Positions 10,698 through 22,002 are shown, counted from the stretch's first letter. The stretch is 64,000 bases of DNA from Neostapfia colusana (GCA_030760725.1 JASWHV010000004.1:53349136-53413135); one strand, 5' to 3'. The notes: a model not told the origin generated them from the letters alone. Made by a program: numbers and translations.

Positions 10698-13600
10698 ATG
10701 GCCGGAAGAGGAAAAGGACGTGCTGCCAACCCCGCCAACAACAACGATGAGGCATGCAACCCTCATCTTTCTGGAGGCCAGGACAGGGGTGGCCGCCGTG
10801 AAGAAGTTGATCCTCTCCACCAAATGCTGGAGAATCAAAATCAACTCATCCAGAACTTGACTCAAGTGGTGGCCAACTTGCATCAAGTTCCACCTCCACA
10901 AGCTGCACCACGCCAACCAAGGTTGAGTGAGTTTCTAGGAACTCAACCTCCAAAGTTTGCAAGTGCTGCTGAACCTCTGGAGGCAGATGATTGGCTGAAG
11001 ACCATTGAAAGTAAGATGAGGATTATACAATGCCAAGGGTATGAGAGGGTGCTGTTTGCCTCTCATCAATTGCATGGACCTGCTGCTGATTGGTGGACCG
11101 CCTACGTGGCCGCCCATCATGACCCTGAGAACATCACTTGGGAAGAGTTCAAGCGTAGCTTCCGCAACCATTACATCCCAAGAGGGGAACTCAAAAATAA
11201 GAGGAAGGAATTTTTGGGACTGCAGCAGGGAAACATGACTGTGAGGGAATACCTCACTAAATTTACTCAACTATCCCGTTATGCTCCACGAGACATAGAG
11301 ACTGATGAGCAGAAACAAGATTGTTTCGTGGAAGGACTTACCGCAGAGATGCAGTGTGCAATGTCCTCCAATGAGTATGAAAGCTTTCAAAAGATGGTGG
11401 ACAGAGCATTTGTGGTGGAAAGGAAGCTAAAGGCCCTGGAAAATGAGAATAAGAGGAAGGCTGGGTGGTCACATCAGGCCTCAGGGAGCAACACCCGCCC
11501 ACGTATGATGCAGCAACCTACGGGGCAGACAAGCCGTGCTGCGGTACCCTATTCAGCACCAAGAGGGTACAACCCAAACTACAGGCCTCCCGCAGCACCA
11601 GCACAGACTCAACGTCAGTTTGTGCAACAGCCTCGCCCCGCATATCCACCTCGACCAGCAGTGCAAGGACCCCCGAATCAACCCCAAGACAACAAAGGCC
11701 AAGCACCTAAGGTTGGGGTGCAATGTTTCAGCTGTGGTGAAGTGGGGCACTACGCCCATAAATGCCCAAAGAAGAAGCCTGCGCCGCCACAACAGCAGAA
11801 TGTAGTGAGAGGACGGGTGAACCACGTCACTATGGAGGAAGCACAAGAGGCACCCGACGTGGTAGTTGGTAAGTTTCCTGCCAATTTACACCTTGCAACT
11901 CTGCTGTTTGATTCTGGTGCTACCCACTCGTTCATTGCTCAAGGGTTTGTTAAGAAGCATGACCTAGCAACCACACAAATGAACCATATGCTAGCCGTAA
12001 ACTCTCCAGGTGGAGAAATAAGGACAAGACAAGTGTGTCCCAAAGTGAGCCTAGACATTAATGGGGTAGTATTTACTGCTAACCTCATAGTGATAGATTC
12101 ACAAGGGATAGATATTATTTTGGGTATGGATTGGTTGACCAAACATAAAGGGATCATCCATTGTTCGACCAGAACGGTGGAACTAACTCACCCCAATGGC
12201 ACAAGAGTAAAGTTCATAACGATACACGAGCCTAGGAGGGACATTAAATTAAATCAAGTGGAGGTGAAGGTTGAGGAAATCAGGACTATCAGGGAATATC
12301 CAGATGTTTTTCCGGAGGAATTGCCAGGTATGCCTCCCGACCGTGACGTGGAATTCGCAATTGAGCTAGTACCGGGAACAGCCCCGATATACAAGAGACC
12401 TTATCGAATGGACTCCAAGCAGCTAGAAGAGCTCAAGGATCATTTGAGAGAATTGACGAAGAAGGGGTATATTCGCCCTAGTTCCTCACCATGGGGAGCT
12501 CCGGTGATATTTGTGCCCAAGAAAGATGGAACCCAAATGTTATGCGTGGATTACCGTGCCTTGAATGAGGTAACCATTAAGAACAAGTACCCAGTACCCC
12601 GCATTGAAGACTTGTTTGATCAGTTGAGGGGAGCTTGTGTATTCTCGAAAATTGATCTCAGGTCGGGGTACCACCAACTCAAGATAAGGCAATCTGATAT
12701 TCCCAAGACAGCTTTCGTATCTCGGTACGGACTGTATGAATACACTGTCATGCCTTTCGGGTTAACCAATGCCCCGGCATATTTCATGTACCTCATGAAC
12801 AAGGTATTCATGGAATATCTGGACAAATTTGTGGTGGTTTTCATAGATGATATTCTCGTCTTCTCCAAAAATGAAGAAGAACATGAGAAACATCTAAGGT
12901 TGGTGTTACAGAGGCTGAGAGAACACCAACTATATGCCAAGTTGAGCAAGTGTGAGTTTTGGCTGAAGAGAGTTCCCTTTTTAGGACATATAATCTCGGA
13001 GGAAGGAATCTCCGTAGATCCCGCCAAAATCGAAGATATCCAGAAGTGGAAAACCCCTGAAAATGTCGGGGAAGTTCGAAGCTTTTTGGGATTGGCTGGA
13101 TACTATCGACGGTTTATTGAGGGATTCTCCAAGATCTCGAGACCCCTCACCAAACTGTTGGAAAAGGGAATCACATTCACCTGGACGCCACAGTGCGAGA
13201 CGAGCTTTCAGGAGCTAAAGAAGAGATTGACAACAGCCGCAGTGCTGGTTATGCCAGATATGCAGAAGAATTTCACAGTGTACTGCGATGCCTCTGGAAA
13301 TGGGTTGGGATGTGTTCTCATGCAAGAAGGACATGTCGTGGCATATGCATCCCGGCAGCTTCGGAAGCACGAGAAGAACTATCCTACACATGATCTAGAA
13401 CTAGCTGCAGTGGTACACGCGTTGAAAATTTGGCGGCACTATTTGATGGGGAAGAGGACAGAGATATATACGGATCATAAGAGTTTGAAGTACATATTCA
13501 CACAGCCAGATCTCAACCTCCGACAAAGGAGATGGTTAGAGCTAATCAATGACTTTGATGTGGGCATCAACTATCATCCTGGGAAAGCAAACGTCGTGGC

Positions 13601-15167
13601 CGATGCTTTGAGTCGGAAAGTGCCGGTCAATAAGTTGAGCTTGAAGGACATGCCCGCAGAATTGAAGGACGAGGTTATAAGGCTCAATCTATGTCTAGTA
13701 AATAGTAGTGAAGCCATCGCCATGGAAGTGGACTCCACACTCGAGCAAGACATACGCGAGGGCCAAAAGAATGATGAGAAGATACAAGAGATCAGACAGC
13801 TCATCAAGGAAAATAAAGCTCCTGGTTTTAGAGAGGATGAACAAGGAACGGTGTGGCACGGGAAAAGGATCTGTGTGCCAGAAGTAAAGGAGATTCGTGA
13901 ATTGATTTTGAAGGAGGCTCACGATTCTGAATATTCCATTCATCCTGGGAGTACGAAGATGTACCAGGACCTCAAAAGCAGGTATTGGTGGTATGGCATG
14001 AAGCGAGATGTCGCGGAACATGTTGCCCTATGTGACACATGTCAGTTGGTGAAAGCAGAACATCAACGACCCGCGGGATTATTGCAACCACTCAAAGTGC
14101 CTGAATGGAAGTGGGGAGAAATCAGCATGGATTTTGTCGTGGGATTGCCTAGGACCCAATCCGGGTATGATTCAATATGGGTCATTATTGATAGGCTAAC
14201 CAAGGTAGCTCATTTCATCCCTGTGAAAGAAAGCTACAGCGGATCCAAATTGGCAGAATTGTACATGTCAAGGATTGTATGTTACCATGGAGTGCCAAAG
14301 AAGATAGTGTCGGACCGAGGGACACAGTTTACCTCGAGGTTTTGGCAAAAGTTGCATGAAACCATGGGAACCCATCTGAATTTCAGCTCTGCCTATCATC
14401 CTCAAACTGACGGGCAGACGGAAAGAACCAATCAGATCCTTGAAGATATGTTAAGGGCATGTGCACTCAAAAACAATAGGAGTTGGGACAAGAACCTACC
14501 GTATGCGGAGTTTTCCTATAACAACAGTTATCAAGCTAGTATGAAGATGTCACCGTTTGAAGCTTTGTATGGAAGGAAGTGCAGAACTCCCCTATTTTGG
14601 AACCAAACAGGAGAAAGTAAAGTGTTTGGTCCAGAAGTGCTACAAGAAGCCGAAGCGAAGGTAAGGGAGATTCGCAACAACTTGAGGATAGCACAAACAC
14701 GCCAGAAGAGTTATGCTGATGTACGAAGAAGAGAACTCGTTTTCAACGTGGGAGACTATGTTTATCTCAAGGTGTCCCCTATCAGAGGACTTCGTCGGTT
14801 CAAGGTAAAAGGGAAGTTGTCACCTCGATACATAGGACCCTTTCAAGTTTTGGAAAGGAAAGGCGAAGTGGCGTACCAACTAGAGTTACCGGTTCATCTA
14901 TCAGATGTACACGATGTATTCCATGTGTCACAACTCAAGAAATGTCTGAGGACGCCTGAAGAGGTGTTACCCATGAATGAAGTGGATGTAGCTGAAGATT
15001 TGTCTTATGCCGAGCAACCATACAAGATTTTGGAGACAATGGAACGCCTCACCAGAAACAAGAGAATCCGGATGTGCAAGGTGCAGTGGAAGCATCACTC
15101 AGAAGAGGAAGCTACCTGGGAACGGGAAGATGAGCTCAAGGCACAATTTCCGGAATTGTTTTCTTAG
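10698..15167 (+). CDS. gag-pol: A1 Gag-Pol polyprotein with C-terminal chromodomain, intact
   Basis: A single frame of 1489 codons. Gag capsid domain at about residues 90-215, CCHC knuckle CFSCGEVGHYAHKC at 343-356, protease with LFDSGATHS (catalytic Asp405). RT at about 530-830 has FIDD with Asp717/718. RNase H starts near YCDASG (Asp864). Integrase has an HHCC finger and a core with D1145, D1206 and E1242 (D,D35E). A chromodomain sits at about 1439-1487 (CKVQWKHHSEEEATWE). The start is set by ATG immediately after an AG acceptor; the N-terminus reads MAGRGKG. One odd change is Met for the usual Arg in the GTQ(M/R)LCVDYR stretch of RT (A2 has Arg). It makes the particle, copies the RNA and integrates the cDNA; the chromodomain is expected to steer insertion to heterochromatin. 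Confidence 0.95.
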   Translation: MAGRGKGRAANPANNNDEACNPHLSGGQDRGGRREEVDPLHQMLENQNQLIQNLTQVVANLHQVPPPQAAPRQPRLSEFLGTQPPKFASAAEPLEADDWLKTIESKMRIIQCQGYERVLFASHQLHGPAADWWTAYVAAHHDPENITWEEFKRSFRNHYIPRGELKNKRKEFLGLQQGNMTVREYLTKFTQLSRYAPRDIETDEQKQDCFVEGLTAEMQCAMSSNEYESFQKMVDRAFVVERKLKALENENKRKAGWSHQASGSNTRPRMMQQPTGQTSRAAVPYSAPRGYNPNYRPPAAPAQTQRQFVQQPRPAYPPRPAVQGPPNQPQDNKGQAPKVGVQCFSCGEVGHYAHKCPKKKPAPPQQQNVVRGRVNHVTMEEAQEAPDVVVGKFPANLHLATLLFDSGATHSFIAQGFVKKHDLATTQMNHMLAVNSPGGEIRTRQVCPKVSLDINGVVFTANLIVIDSQGIDIILGMDWLTKHKGIIHCSTRTVELTHPNGTRVKFITIHEPRRDIKLNQVEVKVEEIRTIREYPDVFPEELPGMPPDRDVEFAIELVPGTAPIYKRPYRMDSKQLEELKDHLRELTKKGYIRPSSSPWGAPVIFVPKKDGTQMLCVDYRALNEVTIKNKYPVPRIEDLFDQLRGACVFSKIDLRSGYHQLKIRQSDIPKTAFVSRYGLYEYTVMPFGLTNAPAYFMYLMNKVFMEYLDKFVVVFIDDILVFSKNEEEHEKHLRLVLQRLREHQLYAKLSKCEFWLKRVPFLGHIISEEGISVDPAKIEDIQKWKTPENVGEVRSFLGLAGYYRRFIEGFSKISRPLTKLLEKGITFTWTPQCETSFQELKKRLTTAAVLVMPDMQKNFTVYCDASGNGLGCVLMQEGHVVAYASRQLRKHEKNYPTHDLELAAVVHALKIWRHYLMGKRTEIYTDHKSLKYIFTQPDLNLRQRRWLELINDFDVGINYHPGKANVVADALSRKVPVNKLSLKDMPAELKDEVIRLNLCLVNSSEAIAMEVDSTLEQDIREGQKNDEKIQEIRQLIKENKAPGFREDEQGTVWHGKRICVPEVKEIRELILKEAHDSEYSIHPGSTKMYQDLKSRYWWYGMKRDVAEHVALCDTCQLVKAEHQRPAGLLQPLKVPEWKWGEISMDFVVGLPRTQSGYDSIWVIIDRLTKVAHFIPVKESYSGSKLAELYMSRIVCYHGVPKKIVSDRGTQFTSRFWQKLHETMGTHLNFSSAYHPQTDGQTERTNQILEDMLRACALKNNRSWDKNLPYAEFSYNNSYQASMKMSPFEALYGRKCRTPLFWNQTGESKVFGPEVLQEAEAKVREIRNNLRIAQTRQKSYADVRRRELVFNVGDYVYLKVSPIRGLRRFKVKGKLSPRYIGPFQVLERKGEVAYQLELPVHLSDVHDVFHVSQLKKCLRTPEEVLPMNEVDVAEDLSYAEQPYKILETMERLTRNKRIRMCKVQWKHHSEEEATWEREDELKAQFPELFS

Positions 15168-15174
15168 AAACACC

Positions 15175-15211
15175 AATCTCGAGGACGAGATTTCTTTTAG
15201 GGGGGTAGAGC
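15175..15211 (+). other. A1 pre-PPT hairpin and polypurine tract
   Basis: AATCTCG-AGGA-CGAGATT is a 7-bp stem with a 4-base loop at 15175-15192, eight bases after the pol stop. TTCTTTTAGGGGGGTAGAGC follows, ending at the 3' LTR; it is the polypurine tract that primes plus-strand DNA. Element B has the same hairpin and tract. Confidence 0.8.
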
Positions 15212-18200
15212 TGTAACACCCCAAATTTTGATTCAAAACCCTAAACCATGTTCAGAGGAGAATTTAAAAATTTTTGGACGTATTGCATGTTTTGCAAAAA
15301 TTCAAATTCAAACTGGAATTCAAATTATACTCAAAACAGAAAAAGAAATGGAAAAAGAAAAAGAAAAACGGGAAAAAACCGGCCAGTGGGCCGAAACCCG
15401 CCAGCCGGCCCAGCTTTCCCCGCGCAGCCCGCCCCCGCGCACGCCCGCGCTCTCTCACACAGACAGGTGGGACCCACCTGTCATCCCCAACCTCGCTCGC
15501 GCCGACCCCGGACTTTCGCCCCCCCCCCCCCCCCCGAGCGCGCGCGATCTTAACCGATCGGGAAACCCGTCCCGCCACCCGAATTCTGGTCCCAGAGGAC
15601 TCCAACTCGATCACAACAGACCCACCGCCCTCCCCCGGCTATAAAAACCCCCGATCCGATCAGTTTTTCCCACGCGATCGCCGATTTTCACTCCGGTGAG
15701 CACCGAGACTTCGCTGGTGAATTCTGGCCGATCTAAGCTCGGAAACTCTGATCTAACTCGCTGGTCTTGATCCACCGCCTCCGGGGAACTTTGCAGGTGC
15801 AGAAAACCCGAAGACTTACGGTGTAAATCCAGCGCCGACGAGCTTCGCCGTGGTTTTGCCTCGGACCTCGCCGCCGATCACTTTCCAGGACCCCCGAGCT
15901 CGAGAAAACCCCCGAGGTGAGATCCCTGACCTCCCCTCTACCGATCTAGGCCATAAGATCCCAGTTCTAGGCAGAATTCTCGAGGATCCGAAACTTTCCA
16001 GCGAGATCGCCGCTTCCCGCCGCCGTGCGCCGCCGGCAGCGCCGCCCGCGCTCGATCGAAGCGACGTGGCCGCTTGTGCGCCGTTTGTTTTAAATCGCAC
16101 GGTAGACTTTAAAACCCCGCGTACCGGTTCGATGTTATAATCTCAGCCGTCGGTTTAAAATCGGACGGTCCACGTCAACCCCGCATTATAAAGACTGGAA
16201 TTCTTACGTGCTACCCCCTGGGGTTCTCTGGAATTGAGAGCTAGCCCCGGAAACTTCAGATCTAGCCCCTGGAACTTCAGAAAATCATGTAAATTCATTT
16301 AAAAATCAGTTTTAGCCCCTGGACTTAATAGAAATTAAGAAAAACACCTCTGATAAGTGTAGCTAGACCCCTGGAAATTATGAAAATAATATTATAGACC
16401 CTGTAATGGGGTGAGTTTACTTTTTAGCCCTGTTTGGTATTTAATTTAGAAAATTGAATATGTAACTAGAGTTTAAAAATTAAAAAAGGGGGACAAACAT
16501 AATTGTCAAAATTTATTAAAAACTTTCTCAGTACTTAGAAAACTTTGGAGTGAGATAAAAATATATTTTTGGGCTGAAATAAATCTGTTTTATCTATTAT
16601 TCACATTTATTAGTATAGGGACACATTTTTAAGTAAAGAATAGTTATAGAAAAATAGGGAAAATAATTATGAAATAGTATACATCATAAGCCATGGTCAA
16701 AATATGATTTTAAATTATTTAGGACCAGAACCTAATCTGTTTAGGTGATGTGTATTACTAATTTAATAATAAAATACACAATTATGCATAGGAATATCAA
16801 TCTGAAAATATAGCAACTAGTAAATGATAACTGGAGTTTCTAAAATACAAAGAATTCAGTTTAGGGATTGATAGAAATTGTGAAGGCACATTGTATGCAA
16901 GTATAAATGTGGACACAAAAGTAGGAATCATATATACATGGTTAAAAGTGCATGCAAGCCACAACTTAACACACAAAAAGTAACCACAACACATATAATG
17001 GTGAAGAACTTTTATAAATGTGAATGTGTGGTTTGTATAAAGTAGAAGTGTGAATTATGTCTTATGGATTGTTGTTTTTCTTTTGCTATGTGTGATGGTA
17101 TGAAGTAGAACCTGTTCAAGAACAAGTTATTCATTTCCAAGACCAGTAATACCCATTTCAAGAGCAGCAAGAAGGAGGCAAGTGTCCTTGACCACTTTGA
17201 TCCTATGCTAGGATGTGTAGATAGAATTATTTGCATTGTCAAGTTAAATATGAAACCCATGCTAGGAAGTTTCCCTAGAATTGCATTACCTTGTTTCCTT
17301 GAAGCTTGGGTTGGGATTTATTTTGTCATGTCATTTATTTACATGCATATGCTTAGCCATGCTTAGAATGGGATATTTGGGATATGAGATCATCAGTTTA
17401 TTTTACCATACTCTTGAATGAGCTATTGTGAGTTATGTAGAGGTAGGGATCAAGGCAAGTTGGATGTTTTGGTTGTGTGCTGGGTGCACGAGACTTGGGT
17501 TTGTGTTTAGTACTTGCCTGGATCCTAAGGACCGGTTCATGGAGCATGTAACCCGGCTTTACAGTGCCAACCACATGCTGAGATGGGGCAGCTTGGCCAA
17601 TTAATTAGGTGTATCCCCGGCGTAGTATGGGTGTGATGGATGGTGCGGGGAGTAGGTGTCAGCTGGACTACCATATGAACCGCAAGACTCAAGAGGGGGC
17701 CACTGCAGCGGGGTTGGAGCCTCTTGTATGCTGTTAGGGGTGAAACCTCAGTGGGCCCACGCTCGTCGGGAATCCCTTTGTAAAGGCTTTGTAGTGATCT
17801 CTTGGCCGCACACCTGGGAAGTGTGAATGTGGATCGTAGCCACTGGCATAATGGAGGTTCTTTTAGTCCACCCGGCAACGGGGGATGAAATCACTACTTG
17901 TGGGTACAGTGGTACAAACTCTGCAGAGTCAAAACTGTCTTGACAGCCGTGCTCACGGTTAAGAGCGGCCTGGACTTATTCATGATTAGAGGAGTGATGG
18001 TTTTTGGAAGTTTTGGAAGTTAAGCGGGGAGCTTAACATTGGTAATGATGTTATGGTTATTGGATTACAATGATGGGATGGGAAATTGGGACCATTTCAC
18101 TTTTGTAGTAATGAAGGTGCTTAATAAGCTAAGGTGATAGGTATTATTTGCGTAGTGTTTTAACCATGAGTTCAACCTCTCCTTGTTCTAGCCATGCATG

Positions 18201-18581
18201 ATATAATTTTCCCACACTTGCTGAGTACCATTGGTACTCAACCTTGCATATTTGTTGGTTTATATTGCTGCTCAGGTCAAGATAATGAGGTGGTGTATAA
18301 TGACCAAGACTTTGGACCCGAGGAAGGTTTTTAGGTTCATGAAGACCCCCGGGCAACGCCTGTGATGGAGCCCTAAAGAATAATATTCCGCTGCTAGTTT
18401 ATTTACTTGTGATGAAGCATTAGTGTCCATTGAGACATTTGCGTTGTAAGACTTATTTATATTCGACACCTGGCTTGTAATAAATGATGCTTCACTATTT
18501 GTCATCACATGTATGAGAAAATGATCCTGGCATACATGTGATATTCACTTGGTTGTTTCTTCGGAAAAACCGGGTGTGACA
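15212..18581 (+). repeat. A1 3' LTR
   Basis: Runs TGTAACACCCC to GGGTGTGACA, about 99.4 percent identical by eye to the 5' LTR. It differs by a 15-bp insertion near 15425, a longer C-run near 15518 and scattered substitutions. TATA box at 15640. It is followed by TSD copy AGCAC (18582-18586). Confidence 0.95.
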
Positions 18582-18586
18582 AGCAC
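18582..18586. other. Target site duplication of A1, right copy (AGCAC)
   Basis: Exact match to 6050-6054. The Tat X sequence continues with CTGGTGGTATTGAAGTCC, homologous to 43427 onward in Tat Z. Confidence 0.95.
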
Positions 18587-18874
18587 CTGGTGGTATTGAA
18601 GTCCCAAGACTTCTCAAGACCGAAGCTCCAGACTCCAACCCAAGGCCCCTTGGGCCCTTATGAGAGCAAGGACCCAAGGGAGGTGTATGAGCTAAGAATC
18701 TTCGAGATCGGTGGAGACCTCCCGGGGCCCTTACGGAGCTAAGGGCTCGGGCAGGGCAAGCCAAGAAAAAGAAGCAAAAAGCACAGGCAACAAGTATATT
18801 CATTGAAAGCTCCACGAGCTGGTCTACAGACAGAAGACAAGATACAAAAACCCTCCAGCTACAAGGGCAAGAAA

Positions 18875-21448
18875 CTAGGAGTCCCTGGACTCCTGCTGGA
18901 ACCGAGACGCGACGAGGGCGGCGACGTCTCCAACTCCTGCCCTGGCGACCTCCTCCTCCTCGGCGACGGGGCTCCGCACCACCGGCTCTAGAGAGATGGA
19001 GGAGTCCCAGCTCTGGAAGCACGTAAGCACGTGCGCGGCGACCTCCTTCGCCAAGCTCCTCCCCTCGACCTCGAGCTCGTCGGCGATCATGGCTTCCAGC
19101 CTCTCTAGCTTTGCGCCGATGGACTCGAGTGTCGGGAGTGTCTGGGCTATCTCTTGCGTCGGAGCCCCCGTCCTCACGTGGCTGAAGACGAGAGGCGCTA
19201 GAGCAGACCCCGCCTGGCTAACAAAGCCGCAGACTCCTTGGGCCTCAACGGTCCGCAAAGCCCGGAGCTGCTCCACCTCCTGACAATCCGCCAGCAGGGC
19301 GCTAGGCCCTTGTCGGCGAACCTCCTTGCCTTGGCCGCTAGGTCATTTTCCCGGAGCTTTAGATCCCGGGCGAACCTCTCCAACTCCGACGCCCGGATGT
19401 CGACAGCAAGCTCCCGTTTCAGCACCGTCTGGCGGTCCTGGGCAACCTGCTCCTCCCTTTTGGCCGAGGCTGCCTCCCGGAGTTCCAGCTCTCCGGCCCT
19501 GGCATTTAGGTCGCCTTCTCCCGCCTCCAGCTGCTCGGCGACCTCTTTCTCCTTGACCGCCATTGCGCGCTCCCGCTCCGCGACGGCACACTCGCGCCGC
19601 ACCAGCTGCAGCCGCATCTCCTTGTTGGCAGTGGAGCGGGCCTGGACACCGTCATAGGCCCCGTGGGCCTCATGCATGATCCTCCGGGTCTCGGTCTCCA
19701 GACGGTCGACGGTGATCTTCTGCACATTGAGCAGCTCTTCCTCGGCGTCGAGCCTCGCCCTCTTGGCGTCGAGCTCCTCCTCGATCTCCCTCGTCCACAG
19801 CTTCAAGAGCCGCCCCCAGCCGGGGAGGCGGTCCCTCTCGTCCGCCAAGACCTCCCGCTCGCGCTCAAGCGCAGCCCGAACCTGCCGGACGCTGGACTGG
19901 GCCAGCTCCATGCGTCCGACAGGGACAGTGGAGCAGCAGAGGCCGAAGCCGCGCCACAGACCTCCTCCATGGCATCGTCATCTGACGGAGGAGACGTCGG
20001 CACCGCAACATCCAGTGGAGCCACGACGATGCGCCGCTCAGGAGAAGACGGTGCTGAAGCAGGCCTAGTCCTGATGCGCTCCTGCTCATCGCCCACCTGA
20101 GGATCCACGTCAGATCCTCCAGCGTCAACACCCAAAGGCTGGTCGCCGCCTGCCTGCTCTGTCTGGTATTCACCAGCAGCCAGCTCCCGAGCTGGCGAAG
20201 GAGGAGGCGCCACCGTCGTCGCAGAGACCGGTTCTGCCGAGCCAGAAGGAGAAGACGTCTGGACATGCACGGGGGCCGGTGAAGCTGCCGTGGCGTCCGG
20301 ACACTGTGGCAATAGGCTCCTACCAGCCGCAGTTGGCTGGGGAACAGACACGTCCCTGACAGCCGGCGAGTCCCTACAAGCACAGGGAACACTCAAGACA
20401 AGAATGGAAGAAGAGCTAGAGTACGCAAGTACTTAGTCCCGGTAAGCACAACTTACCGAGGGACATGAACATTCCAGCGGGCATGAAGCCCTGGCTTCCG
20501 AGCGGGGCAGGGCCGCCGGAGCCTGCCGTCTCCGCCAGGGCCTGCGCCAAAGGCACCTTGACTGGCGGAACAGGGGATGCACCCGGAGCCCCCCTGGGAG
20601 ATGGAGCAGCGGAGCTCCCGCCGGCAGCACCTCTGGCGCCGCTCGCCGTGCCAACCCCTGAAGCACATGAAGGCCGGGGCGCCTGAGCCTCCGGCTGAGT
20701 CCCGGCTGCGCTCCCTCCGGCACCGCCGCTTGCCGAGCTTGCAGCAGGGACACTTGACGACCGGGTCACCTGAGCCCTTGGCTCAGCCCAAGACACCGCA
20801 GCACCAGCGTCCCTCCTCGGAGCTCCACCTGTAGAAGGAGTGTGGGACGCCCGGGGCTCCTCCGACCGCCGCTGTCCATGGGGAGTCCCGTCGGCACGGA
20901 AGACCCGAGGCCTCTTCGGGTCGCTGCCCGACGAGCCGACGCAACCTGATGAAGGGCGAGGGGGCACACTGGTCCCCTGACTCAGCGTGAACGACGCCCT
21001 CGACGGAGACTGGGAGCGCTTCCTCTTCGGTGGACTGGAGGCCGGCACCTTGCCCTTCCCCTTGTCGACAGTCTGGTTCTTCGAGCCGCGCCCGGTCATC
21101 CGCAGCAAGAAGAAGTGATGGAGGAGCGTCACTGAAGCGCGCACCCCCACGAACATCTCGCAAAAGTGCAAAAAGACAGCAGCCAAAGAGAAGGAGTTCG
21201 GGGAGAGGTGGTGGAGCTGAAGACTATAAGTCTGCAGTAGTGTCACGAAGAAGGAGGAAATTGGGGGGGACAAACCCAGCCAAGTCGTAGGCAATGAAGA
21301 GGACTGTCTCCCCCCTCTCCAGACGCAGGGGAAGAGATCCCTGCCGAAGGCAAATCCCCTGCTCTTCCGAGTGCCATCCCAGGAGCCTGTGCACTGGCCC
21401 AAGGTCCTTCATCCGGGCGATGCGCGGCGAGTGCAGGCTGGAAGCCAT
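18875..21448 (-). pseudogene. Tat X antisense accessory ORF (gypsy-type transposon protein family), broken
   Basis: It reads on the minus strand, opposite to X pol, between pol and the 3' LTR. The N-terminus (MASSLHSPRIARMKDLGPV, then SFFVTLL...YSLQLHHLSPNSF.LAAVFLHFCEMFVGV) resembles the plant putative gypsy-type transposon domain (Pfam Transposase_28 style). Then come a KRKRS nuclear-localisation-like patch, low-complexity Ser/Pro/Ala, a long coiled coil (19198-19911, many RE/LE heptads) and a final LESIGAKLERLE...EELEVEGRSLAKEVAAHVLTCF segment ending at 18875. Compared with Y it lacks 220 codons between SKNQ and TVDK. It has several single-base frameshifts (for example near 19905). An 83-nt intron lies at 20374-20456. 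Exact role is unknown; antisense ORFs at this place are known for Tat elements. Confidence 0.75.
20374..20456 (-). other. Probable spliceosomal intron in the Tat X antisense ORF
   Basis: On the minus strand G|GTAAGT starts at 20456 and TGCTTGTAG ends at 20374. Copy Z has the same 83-nt segment (45223-45305). In Z, splicing joins ...NVRVSR to DSSAV in frame, while reading through meets TAA at once. Confidence 0.7.
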
Positions 21449-21928
21449 CGGAGGGGAAGGAGCAGGAGCTTGGAAGACATAGAAGGCTTGGGCACACGGA
21501 AGAATCAGGAAGGCTCAGGCGTAGGGAGATCTGCGAAGGGAAGCCAGCGACGCGGAATGGGCTCTCTTTAAACCTCCCAGAAGCAAGTCAAAACGCTTCG
21601 TATGCGCCGCTCGGAGCTGACGCCCCAGGTCCAAGCCTCAGAGACAATGACAAAAGGGCCCAAGACGTCCTGCAGAAGCGGTGGCCCGAGAAGTCAGTCC
21701 CTCAAGCGGACAACCCGGAGGTTCCTGACAAGGTGCTGCGACATGCAGTAGTGGCGGCGTTGGGAACCGCCGCAGTTAAAGCAACATTCAAAACAGGGGG
21801 CACGTCCCCGCGACCCACCGTTGCTCTTCCAATGGTCCAAAGGAGTTTCCAAGAATCTGCGCAGGGTAGAAGAGGTGAAGGCCCCAAACCGGAATCGTTA
21901 TCTCCCCCGGGATGGGCCCAGAGGCCAC
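21449..21928. other. Tat X region between the antisense ORF start and the 3' LTR
   Basis: It holds the presumed promoter and 5' UTR of the antisense ORF (a TTTAAA motif near 21569-21574 on the way to its start) and ends with a purine-rich tract (GGGATGGGCCCAGAGGCCAC, 21909-21928) that should be the X polypurine tract. Conserved in Y (41427-41904) and Z (46858-47231). No ORF of note. Confidence 0.55.
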
Positions 21929-22002
21929 TGTCGGTACCCTCAATATGGGGTACCCCCGCGCACAGGAGAAAACAACCTAAGGACCTTGCCCCCTCCGCAC
22001 GG

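Larger units (their letters stand above)
6055..18581 (+). mobile_element. A1: complete Tekay/Del-like chromovirus, 12.5 kb
   Basis: The element has 3352- and 3370-bp LTRs bounded by TG...CA, a PBS matching initiator-Met tRNA, ORF0, one uninterrupted gag-pol frame, a hairpin plus polypurine tract, and a perfect 5-bp TSD. By eye the two LTRs differ at about 20 base substitutions, plus a 15-bp indel and C-run length differences, roughly 0.6 percent. At the rate often used for grass LTRs (1.3e-8 per site per year) that is a few hundred thousand years. It is inserted in Tat X in the same orientation. Of the elements here only this one could still encode a full Gag-Pol. Confidence 0.97.
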
